Origin: Acidobacteriales bacterium 59-55
Lineage (GTDB): Bacteria; Acidobacteriota; Terriglobia; Terriglobales; Acidobacteriaceae
Direction: 5' to 3'
NCBI GenBank assembly: GCA_001897435.1
Contig: MKSV01000003.1
Span: 587,250-651,249 of the forward strand
DNA length: 64,000 bases
The position numbers were made by a program, and so were the translations under genes. Of this stretch, positions 45,856 through 54,255 are shown piece after piece. Each line of letters starts with the position of its first letter. Within the stretch, counting starts at the first letter, position 1. The notes beneath the pieces were generated by a model. The model did not search any database, had not been told where the DNA came from, and saw only the letters and a list, made by a program, of their open reading frames with translations.

Positions 45856-46485
45856 TTACCCTGCCCGGCACACCCGCACCGCAGTCACAAGCGCCTCCGC
45901 CTTGGCGGCGACGGTACGCGCATTGTCGCCGGGCCTGTAGATGGACGAGCCGACACCGAAGCCTCCCGCTCCCGCCGCCGTCCACGTCGCGATCTCTCGC
46001 GGCCCCACTCCGCCCACCGGCATGACGATGGCGTCGGCGGGCAGCACGGCTCGCAATGCCTTCAGCATCGGCGGCCTCAGAACCTCCGCCGGAAAAAGCT
46101 TGATCGCATCCGCGCCCGCATCGAGCAGGGCGAAGGCCTCGGTCGGATTGAAGAAGCCGGGGACGGCGATCAATCCCGCCGCCTTGGCCGCGCGCACAAT
46201 CGCCGTATTCGCATGAGGCGTCACAATCAGCCGCCCTCCCGCGCCGGCGACCTCGGCTACCTGCGACACTTTGGTCAGGGTTCCCGCGCCGACAAGGATG
46301 CGGTCGCCAAAGCGCCGCGCCAGGATCGAGATGCTCTCGAAGGGCTGCGGCGAATTGAGGGGCACCTCGATGATCGAGACCCCGGCGTCTTCGAGCGCAG
46401 CTCCAATCGACTCCACCTCCGCCGGCTGAACGCCGCGCAGAATCGCGATCAGCGGGCAGCGTTCCAGCAGTGTCCTTAGCTCCAC
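45856..46485 (-). CDS. dgoA: 2-dehydro-3-deoxy-6-phosphogalactonate (KDPG/KDPGal) aldolase
   Basis: The 209-residue aldolase splits the phosphorylated 2-keto-3-deoxy acid to pyruvate and glyceraldehyde-3-phosphate. The Schiff-base Lys is in DAIKLFPAEV, with Glu in SIIEVPLNSPQPFES and GAGTL, all typical of the DgoA branch. The start is GTG 46485 with GGAGG 6 nt upstream. It overlaps the end of the kinase gene by 10 bp, showing coupling. Confidence 0.93.
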   Translation of the reverse strand: MELRTLLERCPLIAILRGVQPAEVESIGAALEDAGVSIIEVPLNSPQPFESISILARRFGDRILVGAGTLTKVSQVAEVAGAGGRLIVTPHANTAIVRAAKAAGLIAVPGFFNPTEAFALLDAGADAIKLFPAEVLRPPMLKALRAVLPADAIVMPVGGVGPREIATWTAAGAGGFGVGSSIYRPGDNARTVAAKAEALVTAVRVCRAG

Positions 46486-47357
46486 GTCAGCCTCCTTGCA
46501 ATTGCGGCCAGCCCACGCGCCGCCGCGTCCTCGTCCTCGATCGTCGCGGAGCCTCCGCAGGCCTCGATCGCCTGAGCATAGAGCGTGCACAGCGGAGCCG
46601 CGCCGACAAGATGAACCGTGCCGCTCGAAGGAATCGCAGCCCGCACCTCGTGGCCGATCAACAGACCGGAGAGGTACGAAGCCGAGTCGTCCTCGCTGAG
46701 TTGTTCCATCAGCGTGAGCGTCCGCACACCGAAGAGATGGTGCAGCAGCCCGCCCGACTCCGCCGACCGCGCGATTCCGCGCCGAAACGCCGCTTCATCG
46801 ACGGCGCGGCCCTTCGTCATCGTGCGCTCCAGAATTGTATTTCTGCTCAGCGCGCCGTACAGTTCGCCGGTCATGCAGGTGACGAAGTTCACGATCTTGC
46901 CATCGCTCAGGTGAATCCACTTGGAATGCGTTCCCGGAAAACATACCAGACCCGCCCCTCCGCATGCGTCCAGGATCCCCATCGCCTCGGTCTCTTCGCC
47001 TCGCATCACCTCAGGCACACCATCGAAATCCGTTCCGGCGACTCCGGGAACGAGCCGCACGTCAGCCCCCGCAAACGGCACCTCCATCACCGAACCGGCG
47101 AGATCGTCGATCCCTACGGGACAGGGAAGATACGGGGCCTCCATCCATCCCTCACGGCTGCCGATCATTCCGCAGAGCAGGATGTGCCTCTCCCCCTCAG
47201 CCAGCCAGTCTTCGACCTCTGTGCGCAGCGTCTCGTTGAAATGTCCGCTCTCGACGCGAAGGATACCTTTAGGCAGAAAGCGCCTCGCTAAGATATTCCC
47301 ATCGGCATCGAGCTTGAACGTGCGAAAGTTACTGGTACCCCAATCAACGGCAATCAA
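46476..47357 (-). CDS. dgoK: 2-dehydro-3-deoxygalactonokinase
   Basis: The 293-residue kinase phosphorylates 2-keto-3-deoxygalactonate. It opens with the ATPase-type loop IAVDWGTSNFRTF and contains LLCGMIGSREGW, CFPGTHSKWIHL and TGELYGALSRNTIL, all family-typical. No ATG is suitable; TTG 47357 has AGGAG 9 nt upstream and gives almost exactly the length of E. coli DgoK (292 residues). A longer frame upstream is unlikely to be translated. It is first of the dgoK-dgoA-dehydratase-MFS set. Confidence 0.92.
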   Translation of the reverse strand: MIAVDWGTSNFRTFKLDADGNILARRFLPKGILRVESGHFNETLRTEVEDWLAEGERHILLCGMIGSREGWMEAPYLPCPVGIDDLAGSVMEVPFAGADVRLVPGVAGTDFDGVPEVMRGEETEAMGILDACGGAGLVCFPGTHSKWIHLSDGKIVNFVTCMTGELYGALSRNTILERTMTKGRAVDEAAFRRGIARSAESGGLLHHLFGVRTLTLMEQLSEDDSASYLSGLLIGHEVRAAIPSSGTVHLVGAAPLCTLYAQAIEACGGSATIEDEDAAARGLAAIARRLTWS

Positions 47358-47423
47358 AGCTTTGGCTCCTGGGATTCGTTGGACAAACTCATCTATTCTG
47401 GCGGCGGATACGATCCCAGCAGA

Positions 47424-47462
47424 GGATGCGCCACGGGCCCGCTGATTCCCCGTGGTGCATCC
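47424..47462 (-). terminator. 14-bp hairpin after the MBL-fold gene
   Basis: Arms ggatgcgccacggg (47424-47437) and cccgtggtgcatcc (47449-47462) pair with one wobble and an 11-nt loop, between the MBL-fold stop codon and the dgoK start. It probably separates the two transcripts. Confidence 0.55.
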
Positions 47463-47489
47463 ATGGTTATGGTTGAGCAAGGACGCCGC

Positions 47490-48563
47490 TTAGCGTGCCG
47501 CATAGTCCTTGCTCTCCTTATTGCCCGAGTTATAGACCGTGAAGCTGCCCTTCGGGCTGGCAGTCAAAAGGATATAGTGCCCCTGGTCCGTCTCCCCCTG
47601 GGGATTGGCAATATATTGGGCCGCCGTATTGCGCTCCGGTCCGCCGCTCTCGGAATAATGGAGCTGCCACAGGGTTTCGAGACCCGGCGCCTGGCGCACT
47701 GTGTCGAGCACCTCCGGCTGCCCTCCCTTGGTCGGCGCATTGTTCATGATCGCGACCCTGGCCTGAATGCCGTCGACCAGCGCATGGCTGGAGCTGGGCC
47801 TGAAGCCGTGATGCGAGACGACGAGGATATCGACCTTGCCCAGCCGGTTCACCGGGCACATGAAGTCCCTCTCCTTGTCCCAGGTCAGATCGCCCAGGTC
47901 AAGAATCTTCAGCTTGCCGAAATTAATCATCACGCCCAGCGAATGCGCATTCTCGCTGCGATCCATCGGCTTGTGGTCATCGATCTTGCAGTACTCGTTA
48001 GTCGCGCCGCCGCCCGGCAGGTTGTGGTCGATCACCTTACCGTCGCTGCTGATGACGGTGACCTTCATGCCGGTAATGGGCAGCACCTGGCCCGGCGTCG
48101 CAACGATGTGCTTGTACTTGCCCGTCGCCAGAACCTTCTGGTAGTCGTTCCAGACCTTCTCCGTCGGTCCGCCCGGCTTGGTGTCGCGGTTGGGACCATG
48201 ATCGACAAACGTTCCGATCGGAAAACGCTCGGCCAGTTGCGGAACACCGCCGCTGTGGTCGTCGTGATAATGCGTCAGCAGAACGTAGTCGATCTTGCTG
48301 ATACCCGCCTTTTTAGCGGCGGCAACGATCCGGTCGGCGTCCCGGCCCTCATGGTCCGGCCATCCGGTATCGATCAGCAGGGACTGCCCTGTCGGCGTCA
48401 CGAAAAGCGTGGACTGCCCGCCCTCCACGTCGATGAAGTAGACCTGGAGCGCCTTTTTGGCCGCCCGGGCCTGCGAGGGCATGCAAGCCGCTGCAAATCC
48501 AAAGGCGAGAACCAGCAGGGAGGAGATCCACCGGCGTTTACGAATTTCTGTGCGAAGAGTCAT
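47490..48563 (-). CDS. Secreted metallo-beta-lactamase-fold hydrolase (ComEC/Rec2-type domain)
   Basis: The 357-residue protein has a signal peptide (SLLVLAFGFAAACMPSQARA) and an MBL fold: THYHDDHSGG (metal motif), VDHGPN, DLGDLTWDKE and VSHHGFRPSSS. The closest pattern is the competence ComEC/Rec2 MBL domain, but there is no membrane part, so it is a free periplasmic hydrolase. The third of three ATGs (48563) is best spaced from AAGGA. Phosphodiester, lactone or ester bonds are possible substrates; none can be chosen. Confidence 0.85.
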   Translation of the reverse strand: MTLRTEIRKRRWISSLLVLAFGFAAACMPSQARAAKKALQVYFIDVEGGQSTLFVTPTGQSLLIDTGWPDHEGRDADRIVAAAKKAGISKIDYVLLTHYHDDHSGGVPQLAERFPIGTFVDHGPNRDTKPGGPTEKVWNDYQKVLATGKYKHIVATPGQVLPITGMKVTVISSDGKVIDHNLPGGGATNEYCKIDDHKPMDRSENAHSLGVMINFGKLKILDLGDLTWDKERDFMCPVNRLGKVDILVVSHHGFRPSSSHALVDGIQARVAIMNNAPTKGGQPEVLDTVRQAPGLETLWQLHYSESGGPERNTAAQYIANPQGETDQGHYILLTASPKGSFTVYNSGNKESKDYAAR

Positions 48564-48668
48564 CATCATTCCTTATAGATCCATTGGGCGTTCAAAGTGC
48601 GCCCGTTGTGTTTGCCGGGATGAAGCGGCTGCCGCCGGAGAACCTGCGCTCCCCGGCGGAGCCGTTGC

Positions 48669-51600
48669 CTAGAACTGGAACCGGAGCGACGCCTGCATGT
48701 TGCGCGGGTTGCCGACGACCGACGTGATCTGGCCTACCTGCGCGTTGCCGACGCTTGCATTCGGATATCCGAACTGCGGGTGATTGAGGGTGTTGAACGT
48801 CTCCAGGCGGAACTCGAAGAAAGCCTGGTCGTGAACCGGGAAGCTCTTGAAGATCGATGCGTCCCAGTTCGTTCGTCCCGGCCCGACCAGCGAGTTGCGG
48901 CCGGCATTGCCGTAGGTGAAGGGCTTCGGATTTTTGAACGCCGACTCATTAAACCAATGGTCGAGAGTCTTCGGATATGAGACCGTTCCCACGCGATCCG
49001 GACGGCTCCCGGTTCCGTTGGTCGTCGACGTCTGCAGAACAGGCGAGAACCACAGGCCACTCTGCGTGAACAGGATTCCGTTCGTCTGCCATCCTCCAAC
49101 CACCAGGTTAGCCAGCCCTCCGTGATCGAGGAACCTCTTACCCTTGCCAAACGGAAGCGCCCACAGATAGCTCACAGTGAGACGGTGGCGCATATCGATT
49201 GCCGAATTGCTGAACTCCGCGGCCATATTCCGCGAGTCCTGCGGCGAGGGCCCAAGCGCGCCTCCGCCAAATTCCAGCGGCACGTTGTCGAGAGCGTGAG
49301 ACCACGTGTAACCCAGCAGCACGCTCACCCCATGGTTGAAGCGTTTGTCCGCCGTCACCTGGAGCGCGTAGTACTGGCTGATGCCGCCGGTCGCGAAGTA
49401 GTTCACGGTGCTCACGTCCGGGTTGATCGCATACAGGGGACGCCGCGTATTGACCGCCGTCGGGCCGGGGATCGGCTGATTGGCGTCGTAGGGGCTGTAG
49501 AGGCGGCGACCCAGGTTGCCGACTCCGGCCACCTTCAGGACCATCTCCCAGGGCACGATCTCATGCTCGCCTACCAGGTTGAACTGCTCTGCATACGAAG
49601 GCCGGAAGTTTGGATCGACCGCCGTCTGCACACCGCTCGGATGGTCCGCCAGCGAGAAGTCGACCGGCGGCAGCGGCGCGAAGCCCTGGCTCACGATCGG
49701 GCCCGGCGTGAGGTCTCCGGGCGTGGTCTGTAGCGACAGGCCGAAGGGGATATTGCGGGCCATGCGCATCGTTCCCGCCTCGCTGCCTGACGCGTTGTAG
49801 AAGATGCCGAATCCGCCATGAATCGTGGTGTGCGGAAACGCCTGGTAGGCAAAGCCGAAACGCGGGCCGAAGTTCTTCCAGTACCGCTTCACACCGGCGG
49901 TCAGGCCGACCCCGTTCCTGCCCGCGATGTCCATCTTGCCGGTCTGGATATTGAAGTTCGACCAGCGGTCCTGCGACTCGCTCGGCGGGCTGAAGTAGTC
50001 CCAGCGCATGCCGTAGTTCAAGGTCAGCTTCTTGGTGACCCTCCAGTCATCGGCGATGTAAGTTCCGAGTTCGTTCAGCCGAATTCCGGGGAAGGCGAAG
50101 TTGTAGTCGTGCCCGGCAAGAGTAGGATAACCCAGCATGAAGCTCGCCAGACTATCGCCGCCCGTTCCGCCAGGGCCCTTTGAATTCGTCAGGCCGGGAG
50201 AGAAATTGAAGCGTCCGTTGCCCATGTTGGTCTGATAGATGGTCAACTGACGGCGGCGGAAGTCGATACCCAGCTTCAGCGTGTGCGTCCCTCTCGTCCA
50301 GGTCAGGTTGTCCAACTCCTCGAACGTGTTCTCGCGGCGATAGATGGGCAGCGAGCGCGTCTGCCCGATGCCGAGATATCCACTGGGCGAAAAGATGGGA
50401 AGATTCTGCTCGCGCGGGGTCACGTTGGAGTTGGGAACGCCGAGCTTGTTGCCAAGCTGCGCGCCGGGCGCATAGTCGGACGGCGCATAATCCATCTTGT
50501 AGCGGTTGAAGCCCACCCGGAGATCGTTGACCACCGTCGGCGAGACAATCCTGACATAGCTCGCCACAAAGTGCTGTGCGGGCTGATAGGACGTTCCGGC
50601 AAACGATGCCTCGTCGCTCAGATTCACCGGCTTATCCAATCCGGCGATGGTCGTCGCCGGGTAGGTGTTCGGCGCCGTCGTTTGCGTGTTCTGGATTGCA
50701 TAACGCGCAAAGACCATGTCCTTCGGCGAGATCTGGTGGTCGATGCGGATGTCGCCCTGGTTCCAACTCTGGGTCTGTACCCGGTTCGACGAGTAGTTCT
50801 TGAACCGGCCGGGGGCGGTCGGCAGCGGGTAGGCGTTGATCATCTTCATGGCAATAGGATCGCGGCGGTCCACTGGGATCTGGCTGCCGGCGAACTGATC
50901 GCGAATGAAGCCGTTTCCCGCGGAATTCATGCGCGTCGTCAGCGGATCATAGATCGGGCCTACCTCGCTGAAGTCGCCCTCGCGCTCGCGCAGCGTTGGA
51001 ACGTTGCCCAGAACGAACATTTGTGTGCTGCTGCGAAAGGCCTCGTAGTCCATGAAGAAAAAGGTCCGATTCTTGCCGTTGTAGATCTTCGGCAGCACCA
51101 CCGGCCCCCCCAGCGATCCGCCGAACTGGTTCAGACGGAAGGCCGGAAACGCTGTGCCCTTCGTGTTGAAGTAAGAGCGCGCATCGACGGCCGAGTTCCG
51201 CAGATACTCGAACAGGCTGCCGTGCAACTGATTGGTTCCCGACTTGGTGATGACGTCGACCACCGCGCCGGAGTTGCGCCCCACGTCGGCGCTGTACATG
51301 TTCGTCTGGATCTTGAACTCCCGCACTGCCTCGACCGCCGGCCGCAACACGATCGACAGCGTCAACCGCTCGTTGTTGTCGATGCCGTCGTAGAGGAAGT
51401 TGTTGTCGCCCTCGCGGTTGCCGTTCGAAAAGATGTTTGAGGCCGGGCGGCGATCGTCCGGGCGTGTTCCGCCCATGATGGTTCCCGATGCGGACGAGCC
51501 CACGCCGTTGACACCGGGACTGAGCGTCGCCAGTTGCACGAAGTTTCTGCCGTTCAGCGGCAGCTCGTTCACCAGCTTCTCATTGACCACCGTTCCCAGC

Positions 51601-52022
51601 GACGAGGACTGCGCCTGCAGCAGGGGCGCGGTGCCGGTCACTTCGACCGTCTCCGAAGCCTGCCCGACCTCGAGCGTCAGGTTGACCGTGGCCTGCTGGC
51701 TGATCTGAAGGCTGACGCCGCTGTGCACCAGCGTGCGAAAACCCGGCGCATCCACCGTGACTGTGTAGTCACCCGGGGGAAGCGCGGGAATCACATACTC
51801 TCCGCTCTTTCCGCTCACCGTGCCGTGAACCGTATTGGTCGCAATGCGAGTTGCCGTAACCTTCGCTCCGGGGACAACCGCGCCGGAGGCGTCCATCACA
51901 GTGCCGTTCAACTCCGCGGACGTAAGCTGCGCAGGGCATTGCGAGCAAGCCAGCAACAGCGTCGCTACGAGACAAAAAGCCTTGGACCAGCGAATCGCTC
52001 GAATCATTTTTTTCTCAGCCAC
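48669..52022 (-). CDS. TonB-dependent receptor, Oar-like, divergent from an IclR regulator
   Basis: The 1117-residue receptor has a signal peptide (AFCLVATLLLACSQCPAQ), a carboxypeptidase-regulatory domain (AELNGTVMDASGAVVP, IPALPPGDYTVTVD), a plug with ELPLNGRNFVQLA and ITKSGTNQLHGSLFEYLRN, and a barrel ending SLRFQF. GTG 52022 has GGAGG 7 nt upstream and is preferred to ATG 52007. It shares a promoter region with the IclR gene and its cluster, which suggests it imports the substrate of the downstream SDR/bicupin/amidohydrolase set. Confidence 0.93.
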   Translation of the reverse strand: MAEKKMIRAIRWSKAFCLVATLLLACSQCPAQLTSAELNGTVMDASGAVVPGAKVTATRIATNTVHGTVSGKSGEYVIPALPPGDYTVTVDAPGFRTLVHSGVSLQISQQATVNLTLEVGQASETVEVTGTAPLLQAQSSSLGTVVNEKLVNELPLNGRNFVQLATLSPGVNGVGSSASGTIMGGTRPDDRRPASNIFSNGNREGDNNFLYDGIDNNERLTLSIVLRPAVEAVREFKIQTNMYSADVGRNSGAVVDVITKSGTNQLHGSLFEYLRNSAVDARSYFNTKGTAFPAFRLNQFGGSLGGPVVLPKIYNGKNRTFFFMDYEAFRSSTQMFVLGNVPTLREREGDFSEVGPIYDPLTTRMNSAGNGFIRDQFAGSQIPVDRRDPIAMKMINAYPLPTAPGRFKNYSSNRVQTQSWNQGDIRIDHQISPKDMVFARYAIQNTQTTAPNTYPATTIAGLDKPVNLSDEASFAGTSYQPAQHFVASYVRIVSPTVVNDLRVGFNRYKMDYAPSDYAPGAQLGNKLGVPNSNVTPREQNLPIFSPSGYLGIGQTRSLPIYRRENTFEELDNLTWTRGTHTLKLGIDFRRRQLTIYQTNMGNGRFNFSPGLTNSKGPGGTGGDSLASFMLGYPTLAGHDYNFAFPGIRLNELGTYIADDWRVTKKLTLNYGMRWDYFSPPSESQDRWSNFNIQTGKMDIAGRNGVGLTAGVKRYWKNFGPRFGFAYQAFPHTTIHGGFGIFYNASGSEAGTMRMARNIPFGLSLQTTPGDLTPGPIVSQGFAPLPPVDFSLADHPSGVQTAVDPNFRPSYAEQFNLVGEHEIVPWEMVLKVAGVGNLGRRLYSPYDANQPIPGPTAVNTRRPLYAINPDVSTVNYFATGGISQYYALQVTADKRFNHGVSVLLGYTWSHALDNVPLEFGGGALGPSPQDSRNMAAEFSNSAIDMRHRLTVSYLWALPFGKGKRFLDHGGLANLVVGGWQTNGILFTQSGLWFSPVLQTSTTNGTGSRPDRVGTVSYPKTLDHWFNESAFKNPKPFTYGNAGRNSLVGPGRTNWDASIFKSFPVHDQAFFEFRLETFNTLNHPQFGYPNASVGNAQVGQITSVVGNPRNMQASLRFQF

Positions 52023-52052
52023 TGAACCACCTCCATAAAATTGGTGAAAGAA

Positions 52053-52082
52053 CCTATATCACCAGGAATTAACAAAATGCAA
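52053..52082 (-). promoter_or_regulatory. Candidate promoter of the fourth TonB receptor
   Basis: Minus strand TTGCAT (52082-52077), 18-nt spacer, TATAGG (52058-52053) with an extended TG. A 26-bp palindrome abuts the -35 box on its upstream side. Confidence 0.4.
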
Positions 52083-52083
52083 C

Positions 52084-52109
52084 TTTTTTTGAATTTTGTT
52101 TCAAAAAAA
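52084..52109. promoter_or_regulatory. Perfect 10+6+10 palindrome, IclR-box candidate
   Basis: tttttttgaa (52084-52093) and ttcaaaaaaa (52100-52109) are exact inverted repeats around ttttgt, between the divergent receptor and IclR genes. Read on the minus strand it contains TGAAAC-N3-ATT, similar to KdgR-type IclR sites and to a second site at 54053-54067. Confidence 0.5.
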
Positions 52110-52259
52110 TAATTTCTATGGAGGATTGCAGATATATATTCCATTATTGTCGAGATTGCGTCACCGGTTTCGTGATCGTCACGGGCAATGCCGATTAAGT
52201 CCGCTATTATTAATGCGACACCGTTCAGTTCCGCTTTCCCAAAAGGTTCCGTGCTCCCT

Positions 52260-53129
52260 ATGCCGAAGATCAAGACCGCCCACCTGGTTAAAACTGAGAC
52301 CGCCCAGGAAACCCCTGTCCGGGAAGCGAAGCCGAAGCGCCTCGCCAAGAGCGGCAAAGATGCCCAGGAGCGCGATCAGTACTTCTCCCGCTCAGTTGGT
52401 AAAGCATTGGAGGTGTTGGAGTTCCTGCAAGCTGAGCTCACCCCGATGACGATGAACGAGGTAGCCCAGCGCGCCCAGCTCTCGAAGACCTCCGCCTTCC
52501 GACTGCTGCGCACACTCGAAACCATCGGCTGCGTCACAGTCGATGGCCGCGGCCAGTACAAGCTCGCCTCGGGAATCCATGCCGTCACCCCGACGCAGTG
52601 GCTGGGCAAGCTGCTCCGCGTCGGCATGCCCCATCTCCAGGCCCTTAGCCGCGAGCTTGGCGAGACCGTAAGCCTGGCCGCGCTGTTCGACAACCGCGTC
52701 GAGGTCATCGCCGTCGTCGAAAGCTCTCACGTCATCCGCATGAGCAACGTGGTCGGCCACATCCTGCCCCCCAACGCCAGCTCGCTCGGGAAGGTCATCA
52801 CCGCGTTTCAGCCGCTCGAACAGCGGGAAAAGCTGCTGCGCAGCTTCGGCATCTACCTCTTCACCAAGTACACCATCACCGATCAGAAGGACCTCAACCG
52901 CGAGTTCGACACCGTGCGCAAACAGCAGTTCGCCATCGACCGCGAAGAGTGCGCCTACGATGGCGTCTGCTTCAGCGTCCCCATCTTCAGCGCCAACGGA
53001 CAGGTCTCTGCGGCCATCAGCTCGTCGATCCCCAAGACCCGCGTGCGCGACGCCGAGCACGAGAAAGAGATCATCGCCGCCGCTCGCGCCACCGCCGAGC
53101 AACTGGCTCTCGATCTGCAAAGCGCCTGA
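52260..53129 (+). CDS. IclR-family transcriptional regulator
   Basis: The 289-residue protein has a winged HTH at about residues 43-95 (SVGKALEVLEFLQAEL, MNEVAQRAQLSKTSAFRLL) and the IclR effector domain (LPPNASSLGKVITAF, FAIDREECAYDGVCFSVPI). A Lys-rich 40-residue tail precedes the HTH. ATG 52260 is adopted; GTG 52251 (AAAAGG upstream) and ATG 52188 are alternatives. It diverges from the fourth receptor and converges on an SDR gene; palindromes on both sides suggest it controls both. Confidence 0.92.
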   Translation: MPKIKTAHLVKTETAQETPVREAKPKRLAKSGKDAQERDQYFSRSVGKALEVLEFLQAELTPMTMNEVAQRAQLSKTSAFRLLRTLETIGCVTVDGRGQYKLASGIHAVTPTQWLGKLLRVGMPHLQALSRELGETVSLAALFDNRVEVIAVVESSHVIRMSNVVGHILPPNASSLGKVITAFQPLEQREKLLRSFGIYLFTKYTITDQKDLNREFDTVRKQQFAIDREECAYDGVCFSVPIFSANGQVSAAISSSIPKTRVRDAEHEKEIIAAARATAEQLALDLQSA

Positions 53130-53153
53130 GAAGCTCTCTCAAAGCTCTAAAAT

Positions 53154-53957
53154 TCAGTACGTCGCCCGTCCGCCGCTCACGTCGTAGCACTGCGCCGTGA
53201 CGAAGGAGCAGTCCGGGCTCGCCAGAAAGTGAACCACCGCTGCGACCTCTTCGGTCGTTCCCGTCCGCTTCATCGGAATCCGGTCTGTCATGTAGCCCAC
53301 CTCGACCGGCGTCAACTGGTCGAGAATGCGCGTCTTGATGACCGACGGAGCGACGGCGTTCACGCAGATTCCCTCGGTCGCCAACTCCTTGCCCAGCGAC
53401 TTCGTGAACGCGATCACCGCGCCCTTGGTGGCCGAGTACGGCGACATGCTGGGATTGCCCTCTTTCCCTGCAATCGACGCCAAGTTGACGATGCGGCCAT
53501 AGCCCCGCCGGCGCATATACGGCACCGTCGCGCGGCAGAAATTGAAGACTCCGGTCAGGTTGACGGCGATATTCCTTTGCCAGTTCTGATCGGTCTGCTC
53601 CCACACCGGAGCCGGCGGCCCCGCAATGCCCGCGTTGTTGACGAGGATATCGACCCGGCCTGCGCGCTCCATCACCGCATTCACCACGCGAGCTACGGAG
53701 TCCGCGTCGGAGACGTCGGCCTCAAGCGCAAACGAGCCGCCGCCGATCGAGGCCGCCACCCGTTCGCCGCCCGCGAGGTCCAGATCGACGATGACCGGCG
53801 TTGCGCCTGCCCGCGCCAGCCGTCGCGCCACTGCTTCTCCGATCCCGGTCGTTGCACCGGTGACGATGGCCACCTGGCCGTCCAGTCGAAACATGTTTGC
53901 GCCATTGCCTTCTGCGTGGCTGCCTTCTGCATGGTTGTCCGTAGGGTTCGCTGCCAT
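53154..53957 (-). CDS. SDR family oxidoreductase with N-terminal HAEG repeat
   Basis: The 267-residue SDR has TGATTGIGEAVA, NNAGIAG, Ser in NLASIAG and YSATK; the C-terminus is CYDVSGG. D63-type acidic residues after strand 2 (IVDLDLAG) suggest NAD. ATG 53957 gives a 21-residue tail with a tandem HAEGSHAEGN before MFRLDGQ; ATG 53894 could be the true start, but GGAGG is only found near 53970. It converges on the IclR gene with 24 nt between stop codons. Confidence 0.9.
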   Translation of the reverse strand: MAANPTDNHAEGSHAEGNGANMFRLDGQVAIVTGATTGIGEAVARRLARAGATPVIVDLDLAGGERVAASIGGGSFALEADVSDADSVARVVNAVMERAGRVDILVNNAGIAGPPAPVWEQTDQNWQRNIAVNLTGVFNFCRATVPYMRRRGYGRIVNLASIAGKEGNPSMSPYSATKGAVIAFTKSLGKELATEGICVNAVAPSVIKTRILDQLTPVEVGYMTDRIPMKRTGTTEEVAAVVHFLASPDCSFVTAQCYDVSGGRATY

Positions 53958-54052
53958 TTCGTCGTCTTTCCTCCGATCGCTCTCTTCAGAATGCACTCTG
54001 TCCTGCACAATCTCCAAACCATACCTGAACTTGTTTAGCAATGCACAATATA

Positions 54053-54067
54053 GAAATTCAGTTTCAT
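54053..54067. promoter_or_regulatory. Second IclR-box candidate upstream of the SDR gene
   Basis: gaaattcagtttcat reads ATGAAACTGAATTTC on the minus strand and shares TGAAAC-N3-ATT with the palindrome at 52084-52109. It lies about 100 nt before the SDR start in an AT-rich 298-bp gap shared with the bicupin gene; the remainder of that gap shows no clear feature. Confidence 0.35.
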
Positions 54068-54255
54068 TTTTTTTAAAATAATTCAATTTACACTTGACGG
54101 TCTCGATTCCGAACTATACCCTTGGGCGGCAAATGAGAAGACGGTCTCCGTCTCGACCGGCATCGACGCAACCCGGCCAGTCCCCGCACTGGCCGCTCAC
54201 CCGATTTTCAAACGCGGCCCGGCACTGAAGGGCTGAAATTTCATTCGAGGGAACC

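Noticed and set aside
47490..48563. DNA-uptake protein ComEC
   Set aside because: Only the metallo-beta-lactamase domain is present, with a signal peptide and no competence membrane domain.
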